A stretch of DNA of 64,000 nt from Bacillus sp. N1-1 (GTDB lineage: Bacteria; Bacillota; Bacilli; Bacillales; Guptibacillaceae): the NCBI RefSeq assembly GCF_009818105.1, contig NZ_CP046564.1, positions 372,001 through 436,000 of the forward strand, read 5' to 3'. The notes below the pieces were generated by a model. The model was not told where the DNA came from, did no database searches, and saw nothing but the letters and a program-made list of their open reading frames with translations. The position numbers were made by a program, and so were the translations under genes. This document shows, in pieces, positions 44,091 to 52,876 of the stretch (the stretch's first letter is position 1; every line of letters starts with the position of its first letter).

Positions 44091-45621
44091 AATCAAGATC
44101 GTCTTTTAGATTTGTTAACGGTTGATCCGCTGGACCTTCAAGTACATCCCCATCAATACTGAAACGAGATCCATGACAGGGGCAATCCCATGTACGGTCG
44201 TCGTCATTCCACTTCACTTCACAGTACATATGAGTACATGTTGTATCAACAACATGGAGGTCTCCTTCAGGACCTTTATAGGCACCAGCTTTTTTCCCAT
44301 TTACTCGAACAATCGCAGCTTCATCATTACCAAGTTCTGAAATTTCTTTTGTAAACGATAATTTGCCTTTGATAAATTCACTAGCCACATTTGCATTTTG
44401 CACAAGAAATGTTTTGATGCTTGGGTCTGCATGAAAGCGTGATGGAGAGAACAGATCAAAATAGGGATTTTTTTTATCTAAAAGGTAGTCTCGGAATAGT
44501 AAGGCTGCTGCCGTGCCGTTCGTCATTCCCCACTTATGAAAGCCGGTTGCAATCAGGATGTTTGGCTCGCTTTTTGTGACCGGACCTATGTACGGAAGTT
44601 TATCAAGTGTAAAGAGGTCTTGTGCTGACCATCTATTTACTATTTCAGACAAGCCAAACGTTTCTTCACCAAAGAATTTCAAGGCTTGATAGTGATCTGT
44701 CACTTGATGTCCTTGACCTGCCTTGTGACTTTCACCTCCAAACAAAACAATCTTTTCTCCATTCATTTGATAGCTTCTAAGGGAACGCTTTGGTATATCG
44801 GCACTTAGATACATGCCACCTGGATAGGTTTGTTTTGTTTTTGCTGCAATCACATAGGATCTTTCTGCATACATCCTAGAGAAATAAAGAGCCTTGCCAT
44901 CATAAAATGGAAAATGCGTACAAGCAATGACTGTTTGGCATGAGATTTTTGCTCCATTCTTTGTCACTACAATAGGATTTAATCCTTTTTCCACATTGAC
45001 TGCCACGGTTTGTTCGTATATCTGACCCTGCTGTTCTTTAATCTTCTGTACAAGAGGAGAAAGGTAAGCTACCGGATTGAAGTGAGCCTGATTCTTCATT
45101 ACAATCGCAGCTTTAATTGAAAGATCAATTGGGAGGTGATTTTGAAATTCACCTTGGATTCCTAATTTGTGGTAAGCGTTCATTTCATTCGTTAGTTTTC
45201 GGGCGTAGTTATCCGTTGTCGTATAGAGGTAGGCATCTTCCTCTGTGAAAGAGCACTGAATGGATAACTCATCAATTGTTTGGCGGATAAACCGAAGCGC
45301 TTCGTTGTTTGCGTCGTAATATTGTCTCGCTTTCTCCTTTCCAAAGTGGTTAAATAATTCATCATAAATAAGGTCATGCTGAGCAGTTATTTTCGCTGTC
45401 GTATGTCCGGTCGTACCGTTTAAGAGTCGATCTGCTTCAAGAAGAACAACCTCCTTGCCGGCTTTTGAGAGAAGGTAGGCAGTGGTTATACCAGTGATTC
45501 CTCCACCAACGACTACGACATCAGTGGAAATGGATTCAGTTAGATTTGGATGTGCGTCAAGCTGATAATCGTCTTGCCAGATCGGTTCAGGATTTTCTGG
45601 CAATGTGCGGTTACTGTTCAT
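44089..45621 (-). CDS. yhfW: FAD-dependent oxidoreductase with C-terminal Rieske domain (YhfW-like)
   Basis: A 510-residue protein, the size of B. subtilis YhfW. The N-terminal DAO-type FAD fold begins with DVVVVGGGITGITTAYLLSKAGKEVVLLE. The C-terminal Rieske [2Fe-2S] domain (about 430-510) has its cluster ligands in CTHMYC and CPCHGSRF. It would oxidise an amine- or glycine-like substrate, passing electrons through the Rieske centre; the true substrate is unknown. The start follows GAGGAGGAATAGAA. Confidence 0.92.
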   Translation of the reverse strand: MNSNRTLPENPEPIWQDDYQLDAHPNLTESISTDVVVVGGGITGITTAYLLSKAGKEVVLLEADRLLNGTTGHTTAKITAQHDLIYDELFNHFGKEKARQYYDANNEALRFIRQTIDELSIQCSFTEEDAYLYTTTDNYARKLTNEMNAYHKLGIQGEFQNHLPIDLSIKAAIVMKNQAHFNPVAYLSPLVQKIKEQQGQIYEQTVAVNVEKGLNPIVVTKNGAKISCQTVIACTHFPFYDGKALYFSRMYAERSYVIAAKTKQTYPGGMYLSADIPKRSLRSYQMNGEKIVLFGGESHKAGQGHQVTDHYQALKFFGEETFGLSEIVNRWSAQDLFTLDKLPYIGPVTKSEPNILIATGFHKWGMTNGTAAALLFRDYLLDKKNPYFDLFSPSRFHADPSIKTFLVQNANVASEFIKGKLSFTKEISELGNDEAAIVRVNGKKAGAYKGPEGDLHVVDTTCTHMYCEVKWNDDDRTWDCPCHGSRFSIDGDVLEGPADQPLTNLKDDLD

Positions 45622-45826
45622 TTCTATTCCTCCTCTAAATTCTCATTCACCCCTATTTTTTCCATCAAGATACTTTTCATGCATTAAGAAGGTGAAGAAG
45701 GATGGAGAGCAATTGAACTAATTAAATAAAATATGGAAAATAGACATAATATTTCTTGTAGGAAAGGTTTAACTTATAAAACCGTATCCTCCCCAAAATT
45801 TAACGCAGTCGTTGATTAAATCCCTG
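45622..45826. other. Intergenic stretch without recognised gene
   Basis: This AT-rich stretch between the start of the Rieske oxidoreductase gene and a tiny ORF must contain the minus-strand promoter of the oxidoreductase. No clear -35/-10 pair or repeat was recognised. Confidence 0.4.
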
Positions 45827-45910
45827 ATGAATAAGAATAACAATAACAATGGAAAAATACTTGTACCTGATTATTCGATTGAAGATAAAGAAGAAGGCTT
45901 ATCCGATTAA
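45827..45910 (+). CDS. Tiny ORF overlapping a terminator
   Basis: 27 residues, beginning with a Lys-Asn-rich stretch and continuing KILVPDYSIEDKEEGLSD. The second half looks protein-like, but no ribosome binding site is present and the last codons form the first arm of a terminator. It is possibly a remnant. The function is unknown. Confidence 0.2.
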   Translation: MNKNNNNNGKILVPDYSIEDKEEGLSD

Positions 45911-45927
45911 ACGGATAAGCCTTTTTT
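45894..45927. terminator. Bidirectional terminator at the ABC-F gene end
   Basis: AAGGCTTATCCG pairs with CGGATAAGCCTT around a 6-nt loop, with T-runs on both strands. It serves the ABC-F gene on the minus strand. Confidence 0.85.
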
Positions 45928-47484
45928 CTATACTAACTTTGTTGTCCAATCTTCACAGTTCCAGACATCGGTTGCAATGTCTTGATAAAATTCTGGTTCG
46001 TGAGAGATCAAAATGATGCTCCCTTTGTATTCATTTAATGCACGTTTTAATTCGGCTTTCGCTTCAACATCAAGGTGGTTTGTTGGCTCATCGAATACTA
46101 GTAAGTTTGATTCTGTATTCATTAATTTACAAAGTCTTAGCTTTGCTTTTTCACCACCGCTAAGAACATCGACCTTGCTCTCAATATGTTTTGTCGTCAG
46201 ACCACATTTCGATAAAGCAGCGCGAATTTGTGCCTGGCTGTAGTGTGGGAACTCTCTCCAAAGTTCTTCAATACAGGTGTTAGACGTTCTAGTTTTAATT
46301 TCTTGCTCGAAATAACCTGTATAAAGGTAGTCACCAAGCTCCACTGATCCTTCGATTGGTTTAATTTCACCAAGGATACTGCGGAGAAGCGTGGTTTTAC
46401 CGATACCGTTTGCACCCATGAGGGCTATTTTTTGACCTCTTTCCATTGAAAGGTTTAATGGACGGGATAGTGGCTCATCGTAACCTATCACAAGATCCTT
46501 TGTTTCAAAAATAAGCTTGCCAGAAGCACGAGCTTGTTTGAAATGAAATTCTGGTTTTGGCTTTTCTTTTGCGATCTCGATAACATCCATTTTATCTAGC
46601 TTTTTTTGTCTCGACATTGCCATATTACGTGTGGCAACGCGTGCTTTGTTACGAGCAACGAAGTCCTTGAGCTGAGAAATTTCTTGTTGCTGTTTCTTAA
46701 ATGCTGCTTCGACTTGTTGCTTCTTCACTTCGTGTACTGACAAGAAGTTATCATAGTCACCAACATATCTTGTTAATTCTTGATTTTCCATATGATAAAT
46801 CAAGTTAATGACACTGTTTAAGAAAGGAATATCATGTGAAATAAGGATAAACGCATTCTCATATTCCTGGAGGTAACGTCTGAGCCAGACGATGTGCTGC
46901 TCATCAAGGTAGTTTGTTGGCTCATCGAGAAGAAGAATATCTGGTTTTTCAAGAAGTAGTTTAGCAAGAAGGACCTTTGTGCGCTGCCCACCACTTAAAT
47001 CCTGAACATCTTTTTCAAGGCCTATTTCATCAAGTCCAAGCCCGCGTGCAATTTCTTCAACTTTTGCATCAATGACGTAGAAATCATTGTTAGCAAGCAT
47101 ATCTTGCATTGTTCCTGTTTCTTCTAATAACTTCTCAAGTTCTTCCGGAGAAGCTTCCCCCATTTTCGCAAATAGTTCATTCATCTCTGATTCGTAATCA
47201 AATAGATATTGAAAAGCACCTTTCAGTGCGTCGCGAATTGTCATGCCTCGCTCAAGAACAGTATGCTGATCAAGATAGCCAACTCTCACATTTTTAGACC
47301 ATTCTACAGAACCTTCATCAGGCTCAAGCTTACCTGTAATAATATTCATGAACGTCGACTTACCTTCGCCGTTCGCTCCAACTAATCCAATATGTTCACC
47401 TTTTAATAGACGAAATGATACATCATCAAAGATGGCACGGTCACCGAATCCGTGCGTAAGGTTTTTCACGGTTAATATACTCAT
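45928..47484 (-). CDS. ykpA: ABC-F family ATPase (YkpA-like)
   Basis: A 518-residue cytoplasmic protein with two ABC domains and no membrane segments. Domain 1 has Walker A GANGEGKST and signature LSGGQRTK. Domain 2 has Walker A GANGIGKTT and signature LSGGEKAK. A charged P-site tRNA-interaction linker (about 240-320) lies between. ABC-F proteins bind the ribosome and either regulate translation or protect from antibiotics; the YkpA/YbiT-type group is housekeeping. It is monocistronic. Confidence 0.92.
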   Translation of the reverse strand: MSILTVKNLTHGFGDRAIFDDVSFRLLKGEHIGLVGANGEGKSTFMNIITGKLEPDEGSVEWSKNVRVGYLDQHTVLERGMTIRDALKGAFQYLFDYESEMNELFAKMGEASPEELEKLLEETGTMQDMLANNDFYVIDAKVEEIARGLGLDEIGLEKDVQDLSGGQRTKVLLAKLLLEKPDILLLDEPTNYLDEQHIVWLRRYLQEYENAFILISHDIPFLNSVINLIYHMENQELTRYVGDYDNFLSVHEVKKQQVEAAFKKQQQEISQLKDFVARNKARVATRNMAMSRQKKLDKMDVIEIAKEKPKPEFHFKQARASGKLIFETKDLVIGYDEPLSRPLNLSMERGQKIALMGANGIGKTTLLRSILGEIKPIEGSVELGDYLYTGYFEQEIKTRTSNTCIEELWREFPHYSQAQIRAALSKCGLTTKHIESKVDVLSGGEKAKLRLCKLMNTESNLLVFDEPTNHLDVEAKAELKRALNEYKGSIILISHEPEFYQDIATDVWNCEDWTTKLV

Positions 47485-47755
47485 AGGAAAACACCCTTTA
47501 TTTATGGTTTAACAATCCTCATTGATTATATCGGACAATGAGCTTTGATGAAAGTCAGGAAGAGGGGAAAACGATGGGAATTTTCGTTAAAAGGGAATTT
47601 GTAGTAGAAAAGGCTTGTTTTTATTTAACATAAGGCATTTGACCTACTAAAAATAAAGGAACATTTACATCGTGTTTCCACTGGCTTAATCGTGTAAGTT
47701 TAAAATAGAAGAAGCATCATGAACAAGAAGCAATTATGAAGGGGAGGGAAGCAAT

Positions 47756-48922
47756 ATGAACACGGCGCGTCGTACGTATGGAACGGTAGTTTTTATGTTA
47801 GTTGTATCATTGATTATGATGTATTTCACAATTACACCATCATTTGCAGATGGTTCAGGAACACCGTCATCTCCATTTTCGGTTACACAGGGGATTGCAA
47901 ATCAGGGGAGTAGTGGAGCTGTAGAAGGGTTTATTGTAGGTAAACCAGAATCAACATCTTCCATTGCCACATCAAGTTTCTCAGATGACTATGCGATTGC
48001 AATTGCTGACCAGGCAAATGAAACGAACATCAATGAGATGCTTTTTGTCCAGGTTCCATCTTCGTTAAGAAGTGATTTTGGGTTGCAAAGTAACCCGGGT
48101 TTAATGGGCGAATCAGTTATTGTAAGTGGAAGTTTAACAGATTATTTTGCTCATGCTGGAGTTAAAAGTGTTTCAACGATCGAATTAGCCGACAGCGGAG
48201 GTTCTGATGAAACTGGAGAAGAAGGGTCCTCTCCTTATGATGATACATACTATCACTCTGCTGTTGGGAAAACAGGAAGTGCTTTGAAAACAGAATTGCA
48301 TACGATTATCGATGAGCATACAGAGCTTTCTTATAGTGGCGTGTGGGATGCCTTAAGGGTGACGGATGAAGATCCATTAAACCCTAATAATGTGCTTCTT
48401 CTTTATAGTGGACGGTCTCAAAGTAAGTATGAAAATGGTGGAAATGTAGACGACTGGAATCGTGAACACGTATGGGCAAAATCTCACGGAGATTTTGGAA
48501 CATCGATGGGACCAGGAACAGACATTCATCACCTGCGCCCAACTGATGTTACCGTTAATAGCTCACGTGGGAATCTTGATTTTGATAACGGTGGCTCTCC
48601 CCAATCTGAAGCACCTGGAAACTACTACGATAGCGATTCCTGGGAGCCGCGCGATAGCGTGAAGGGGGATGTGGCTCGAATGATTTTCTATATGGCGGTT
48701 CGTTACGAAGGCGATAGCGGAGAAGTTGATCTTGAGGTTAATGACCTTGTAAACAACGGGTCAACACCGTATATCGGTAAAGTCTCTGTATTGAAAGCTT
48801 GGAATGAAATGGATCCCGTAGATTCTTTTGAAGAAAATCGAAACAATGTGATTTATGACAAGTACCAGCACAACCGAAATCCATTTATTGACCATCCAGA
48901 ATGGGTGGAAGCGATCTGGTAG
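47756..48922 (+). CDS. Secreted endonuclease I family nuclease with N-terminal OB-like domain
   Basis: A 388-residue exported protein with a signal peptide (about residues 1-31, ending SFA). An OB-fold-like domain (about 40-145) carries GAVEGFIVGKPES. The C-terminal endonuclease I domain (about 165-385) holds the catalytic site DDWNREHVWAKSHG and DIHHLRPTDVTVNSSRGNLDFD, typical of the His-Me finger nucleases EndA and B. subtilis Bsn. It would degrade extracellular RNA or DNA for nutrient recovery. The start follows GGGGAGGGAAGCAAT. Confidence 0.9.
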   Translation: MNTARRTYGTVVFMLVVSLIMMYFTITPSFADGSGTPSSPFSVTQGIANQGSSGAVEGFIVGKPESTSSIATSSFSDDYAIAIADQANETNINEMLFVQVPSSLRSDFGLQSNPGLMGESVIVSGSLTDYFAHAGVKSVSTIELADSGGSDETGEEGSSPYDDTYYHSAVGKTGSALKTELHTIIDEHTELSYSGVWDALRVTDEDPLNPNNVLLLYSGRSQSKYENGGNVDDWNREHVWAKSHGDFGTSMGPGTDIHHLRPTDVTVNSSRGNLDFDNGGSPQSEAPGNYYDSDSWEPRDSVKGDVARMIFYMAVRYEGDSGEVDLEVNDLVNNGSTPYIGKVSVLKAWNEMDPVDSFEENRNNVIYDKYQHNRNPFIDHPEWVEAIW

Positions 48923-48924
48923 AA

Positions 48925-48960
48925 AAAAAGTACCTGCCGATACTGAGGCAGGTACTTTTT
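48925..48960. terminator. Bidirectional terminator
   Basis: AAAAAGTACCTGCC pairs with GGCAGGTACTTTTT between convergent genes. Confidence 0.9.
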
Positions 48961-49890
48961 CTATAAATTTCTTAATAACTGTTTGGCAATCTGTTCATAA
49001 TGATCCTTCGTAATCCCAGGTGCAAATTCTTCTGGAAGATCATCCAGGTTAGGGATAGGCGCTCCTTCTGGTGCCCCTTCTATCACACGTAGCCGTTCCC
49101 CATTTTCTGGAGTCGTCCCTTTCCAAATCTGCTTAATTCCTAGATAATCTCCTTCACTCCAAGTGTAAAGAACGTTATTTAATCCCTTTTCTTCAAATTT
49201 TCGTGCGTAGTCAAATTTCGAGTTATCAAGACTTGGTATTGGGAGCATTTTTGTTAAGTCTGTACCTGTAGCGATCTCAATCGCTTTTGCGTAGGGAAGT
49301 ACATGAGTTCCGCCACGCACGAGTAAGTAGCCTATCATTTCACGTGCAGTTGGATGATCTGTCATTTCATAGACACGCATTTTATGCGTTCGTGCACCAA
49401 CCTCAAGAAAAAAGTTGTGAAGGAGATCAAGAACAAGATTTCCGCTACTGAAGACATAATCGCCACGCCAGGAATTGCCCATACTATCTGTTGCAAGAGC
49501 TGTTTGGGCTGTAGCAACAAATTGAGCTGTATTACGCAGGTCCTTGGCATTTTGTAACGGGGTTAAATCAGGTGGAGCTTGAAATGAACTTCCTGTGGTT
49601 AACAGATTAATTGAGGTTGTGACCAATTCTACATGGCCGAATTCTTCAGCTGACTGGAAGATGTAGTTATTTAACGTAGATAACTCTCCACTTCCATCAC
49701 GGATTGCAGCATCCCTTGGAGGGATCCATTTGTTGTTTGTACTGTAATCATGCTTCCTTCTATCGACATGAGTGTTTGATAGACATACGGGTCTACAGAA
49801 CTGACTAATTGAGGCTATTGACTCAAATTCTCTCATCCTCTCAAAAAAAGGTTTTACCGCTATTAATTTACGCATTGAATAGGTTGTCAT
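48961..49890 (-). pseudogene. Manganese catalase family protein with probable internal deletion
   Basis: 309 codons are open. The C-terminal 220 residues match Mn-catalases: EEFGHVELVTTSINLL with metal ligands Glu and His, DSMGNSWRGDYVFSSGNLVLDLLHNFFLEVGAR, and the second pair near REMIGYLLVRGGTH. Upstream, GELSTLNNYIFQS, which should hold the first Glu ligand, runs straight into AEEFGHVE. About 20-25 residues normally present between these helices are missing. The first 50 residues do not resemble the family, and no ribosome binding site precedes the ATG. I read it as a damaged, probably inactive catalase gene, though an expressed variant cannot be excluded. Confidence 0.65.
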
Positions 49891-49960
49891 AGTCTATAAG
49901 AATGAAATGAACCTATCTCTATGATTGCCCATAACCTGTTAGGGGAGAGGGTGATTATAA

Positions 49961-50407
49961 TTGAAACAGCAACCTCAAGTGACGTATCGGGGTGGAATGA
50001 ACGGAAACAAATGTGTATTGGGAAGAAAATATACATTAACACACTCTGATATCACTGGTGAGCTATTTTTAACGATTGGAAAAGAATATGCCATTGATCG
50101 TATTTCTTTCATTCGAGATGAGGTGCTTGGAAGCTTTCGAAACGACTGTGGATTGTATTATTACGCATATGTTTTAGTGGATGATCCAACTGAAGAAGGG
50201 AGAGAACAAGTAAGGAATCGTATATTTCGAAAAGAGTTGCCAGGGGCATTATCTGCTATAAGAGTAGGAGATACGGAGTTATTTCAAACTTATCCGGAAC
50301 TTGATGATGTACCGATTTGGATTTACTTTGATTCTAATGAAGAACAGTGGGAAGCTTACGAATACTATGGATCATTTAGAGAATATAGAAACAGCCAGCA
50401 CAAATAG
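49961..50407 (+). CDS. Staygreen-family protein
   Basis: A 148-residue cytoplasmic protein with a TTG start behind GGGGAGAGGGTG. It matches the Staygreen domain: GRKYTLTHSDITGELFLTIG, IRDEVLGSF, RNRIFRKELPGALSAIRVGD, PIWIYFDSNEEQ and the final YYGSFREY. Plant Staygreen proteins remove Mg from chlorophyll a. Bacterial homologues of non-phototrophs have no proven physiological role and may act on other metallated tetrapyrroles. It is monocistronic with its own terminator. Confidence 0.85.
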   Translation: MKQQPQVTYRGGMNGNKCVLGRKYTLTHSDITGELFLTIGKEYAIDRISFIRDEVLGSFRNDCGLYYYAYVLVDDPTEEGREQVRNRIFRKELPGALSAIRVGDTELFQTYPELDDVPIWIYFDSNEEQWEAYEYYGSFREYRNSQHK

Positions 50408-50420
50408 ACTGGCTGTTTTT
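50391..50420 (+). terminator. Terminator of the Staygreen-family gene
   Basis: ACAGCCAG pairs with CTGGCTGT and overlaps the last codons, followed by TTTTT. Confidence 0.75.
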
Positions 50421-50462
50421 CTTTATTTACAATTCACTGAGAATGATAGGGGTAATATCCGT

Positions 50463-51179
50463 TTATGGGTTTGTTGTCCACAATCCTGCTGTCTTAATGA
50501 AAACACGCTTGTTCATTCTTAGTTGGGCAACGATAAATTCGGCCATATCTTCTGGCTGGAGCATATTGTCCTGCTGTCCATCAGTTAAGTTATTCTCTAC
50601 TGCAAGATCAGTGGAAACGGTACTTGGTGTTAGTGCACTAACACGAATATTATGTTTGCGAACTTCTTGAGCAAGTGATTCAGTTAGTCCCATTAATCCA
50701 AATTTAGAAGCGCTATAGGCACTTGTTACTGGGGCACCTTTTTGTCCTGCTGTAGAAGAAATATTGATAATATCTCCTGATTGCCGTTCGATCATGTCTG
50801 GCAGTACAGCTCGAGTGACATAATAAGCACCGAGTAAGTTAACCTGAATGATTTTTTCCCATTCTGCGATTTCAAGATCCATGAAGCCGCCAAATTTTGC
50901 TATACCAGCATTATTGATAAGAATATCGGTATCACCAAGCTCGTCTTTAATCTTAGCAACTGCTTTTGTCACTTCGTCATTCGATGAAATATCTGCAATA
51001 GCATAAGAAGTTTTGACACCCTCTGCTTCAATTTCTTTCGCAACGTTTTGAAGTGTTTCTTCTGTACGTGCGATCAGTCCAATATTGACGCCTTCTTTTG
51101 CAAGAGCGATCGCTGCTGCACGACCAATCCCTCGAGCTGCGCCAGTAATGAGCGCTGTTTTTCCTTTTAGAGCTACCAT
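50463..51179 (-). CDS. Short-chain dehydrogenase, 3-oxoacyl reductase-like (YoxD-like)
   Basis: A 238-residue cytoplasmic SDR, the length of B. subtilis YoxD. The NADP-binding motif reads [10 protein letters not shown], the NNAG motif is present, and the active site shows Ser in NISSTAG with Tyr/Lys in YSASK. The start at 51179 follows GAAGGAGGAAACACC. It reduces an oxo group of an acyl or other carbonyl substrate, identity unknown. It is divergent from the sigma-54 activator gene. Confidence 0.88.
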   Translation of the reverse strand: MVALKGKTALITGAARGIGRAAAIALAKEGVNIGLIARTEETLQNVAKEIEAEGVKTSYAIADISSNDEVTKAVAKIKDELGDTDILINNAGIAKFGGFMDLEIAEWEKIIQVNLLGAYYVTRAVLPDMIERQSGDIINISSTAGQKGAPVTSAYSASKFGLMGLTESLAQEVRKHNIRVSALTPSTVSTDLAVENNLTDGQQDNMLQPEDMAEFIVAQLRMNKRVFIKTAGLWTTNP

Positions 51180-51299
51180 GGTGTTTCCTCCTTCAGTGTG
51201 TTCAAGTTCCATTCCACCGTATATTCTAATCGCTCATTTTATTGCTGAAAAGAATTTTGCTTGGATTAACATCTTGTATGATAAGATGTAAATGTGTGA

Positions 51300-51317
51300 T
51301 TATTCAAAAATGAATAA
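51300..51317. promoter_or_regulatory. Binding site 1 of the sigma-54 activator
   Basis: TTATTCA-AAAA-TGAATAA is a perfect palindrome upstream of the activator gene. The same arms recur at 51364-51379 and 52584-52601. Confidence 0.65.
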
Positions 51318-51363
51318 TAACTAACGAGAATATATGGCACTTTGTAAGAGAATAAATGAAAAA

Positions 51364-51379
51364 TATTCAAATATGAATA
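51364..51379. promoter_or_regulatory. Binding site 2 of the sigma-54 activator
   Basis: TATTCA-AATA-TGAATA lies centred 63 bp after site 1 and 15 bp before the TTG start, where bound protein would block its own expression. Confidence 0.6.
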
Positions 51380-51393
51380 AGTGGGGTGGTTAT

Positions 51394-52758
51394 TTGACAG
51401 AGTGGAACGAATATAAAGCGATCTTTCATTCTTTACAAGACGATATTTTAGTAACAGATCGAAACGGAATTATCGTCAAAGTTAGTGAAGGAACGGGTAT
51501 GGTGTATGGCGTGAAAGCCAGTGACTTGATGGGTAGATCAGTTTATGAGCTTGAGAAAGAAGGATTATTTACACCACTAGCAACGCCGTTAGTCGTAAAG
51601 GAGAAGAAGCGCGTCACGTTTGTGCAAACCGGTCCTGATGGGAGAAAGCTTCTTGTTACCGGACTTCCTGTTTTCAATGATGGTGGGGAGCTTGTAAGGA
51701 TTGTCAGTTATTCACACGACATAACCGAGTTAATGGAAATTAAAGCTGGAATGGAAGAGATGTCTTCTGAGATGGAGCGTGTTAGAAGCGAGCTTGAGCA
51801 GCTCAAACAACAGCAGGATGATGGAGGACTGATCGCTCGAAGTGATGCTATGAGAAAAATACTAGCTACTGGAAAACAGGTTGCTGGAGTAGATGTGAAC
51901 GTTCTTCTCCTAGGTGAGTCAGGGGTAGGGAAGACAGAACTTGCGCGCTACATTCATTCTAAAAGTGAACGTAGAGAGGCGCCTTTCATTGAAGTGAATT
52001 GTGGAGCCATTCCTGAGTCTTTATTTGAAGCGGAACTTTTCGGATATGAAGATGGCGCATTTACTGGAGCTAGAAAAGGAGGGCGCATTGGTCTTGCTGA
52101 AATGGCAGCTAACGGAACACTTTTTCTTGATGAGATTGGAGAACTTTCGCTACAAAACCAAGTGAAGGTATTGAAACTTATACAAGAAAAACGTTTTTAT
52201 CGTTTAGGAGGTAGAAAGGAGATTAACTCAGATTTTCGAATCATCAGTGCGACGAATAAAGATTTGGAACAAGCAGTACGAGAGAAAGTGTTTCGAGAAG
52301 ATTTATATTTTCGATTGAATGTTGTTCCTTTAGTGATTCCCCCTTTACGAGAGAGAAAAGAAGACATCCTTCCTCTCATCCAATCGTTTGTTGATCACTT
52401 CTGCAATGCATATAAACGAAAGCGGATATTAAATAAAGTTGTTATCCATGAATTAACACAGCATACGTGGAGAGGGAATGTACGTGAGCTGATGAATTTA
52501 ATTGAACGTCTTATTGTTACTTCAGATGCATTCGTTATACACGAAGAGGATTTACCTTCTACATATAAAAAATCAACAGAAGATTATTCAGAAATGAATA
52601 ATTTTAATGAGACATTACAAGAAACGGTAGAGAAAGTTGAGAAAGAACGTCTCGAACGGGCAAGACGTTACTTTCGTACAACGACAAAAATAGCTGAGGC
52701 GCTTGGGATGAGTCAACCAACGGTAGTTAGAAAACTCAAAAAATACAGAATAAAATAA
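51394..52758 (+). CDS. Sigma-54-dependent transcriptional activator with PAS domain
   Basis: About 454 residues. The TTG at 51394 follows GGGGTGG; an upstream ATG at 51334 has no ribosome binding site and its frame includes binding site 2. A PAS sensor domain (about 10-115) and a short coiled coil lead to an AAA+ domain with Walker A GESGVGKTE, the sigma-54 contact loop GAFTGA and Walker B TLFLDEIG. The C-terminal Fis-type HTH reads TKIAEALGMSQPTVVRKLKKY. It activates the -24/-12 promoter just downstream, thereby controlling the transporter and aminotransferase genes. The ligand sensed by PAS is unknown. Confidence 0.92.
   Translation: MTEWNEYKAIFHSLQDDILVTDRNGIIVKVSEGTGMVYGVKASDLMGRSVYELEKEGLFTPLATPLVVKEKKRVTFVQTGPDGRKLLVTGLPVFNDGGELVRIVSYSHDITELMEIKAGMEEMSSEMERVRSELEQLKQQQDDGGLIARSDAMRKILATGKQVAGVDVNVLLLGESGVGKTELARYIHSKSERREAPFIEVNCGAIPESLFEAELFGYEDGAFTGARKGGRIGLAEMAANGTLFLDEIGELSLQNQVKVLKLIQEKRFYRLGGRKEINSDFRIISATNKDLEQAVREKVFREDLYFRLNVVPLVIPPLRERKEDILPLIQSFVDHFCNAYKRKRILNKVVIHELTQHTWRGNVRELMNLIERLIVTSDAFVIHEEDLPSTYKKSTEDYSEMNNFNETLQETVEKVEKERLERARRYFRTTTKIAEALGMSQPTVVRKLKKYRIK
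52584..52601. promoter_or_regulatory. Upstream activating sequence inside the activator gene
   Basis: TTATTCA-GAAA-TGAATAA, identical arms to site 1, lies 162 bp before the -24 element. That distance is normal for an enhancer acting through DNA looping, and this copy is embedded in coding sequence. Confidence 0.7.
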
Positions 52759-52762
52759 CTCC

Positions 52763-52778
52763 TGGCACAATACTTGCA
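52763..52778 (+). promoter_or_regulatory. Sigma-54 (-24/-12) promoter
   Basis: TGGCAC-N5-TTGCA matches the sigma-54 consensus TGGCACG-N4-TTGCW with invariant GG and GC at correct spacing. It lies 5 bp after the activator stop and 99 bp before the membrane protein gene. Confidence 0.88.
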
Positions 52779-52876
52779 TGTTAAAAGAAGCGAAGAGTAA
52801 AAATTTCTCTTGCTTCTTTTCTAATTTATATGCAAGAATATGAATTAATATTAAAAATGTCGAAGGAGAGTGAAAA

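Noticed and set aside
44122..44340. Open frame on the + strand opposite the Rieske domain
   Set aside because: A shadow of the real gene, with no ribosome binding site and no recognisable protein pattern.
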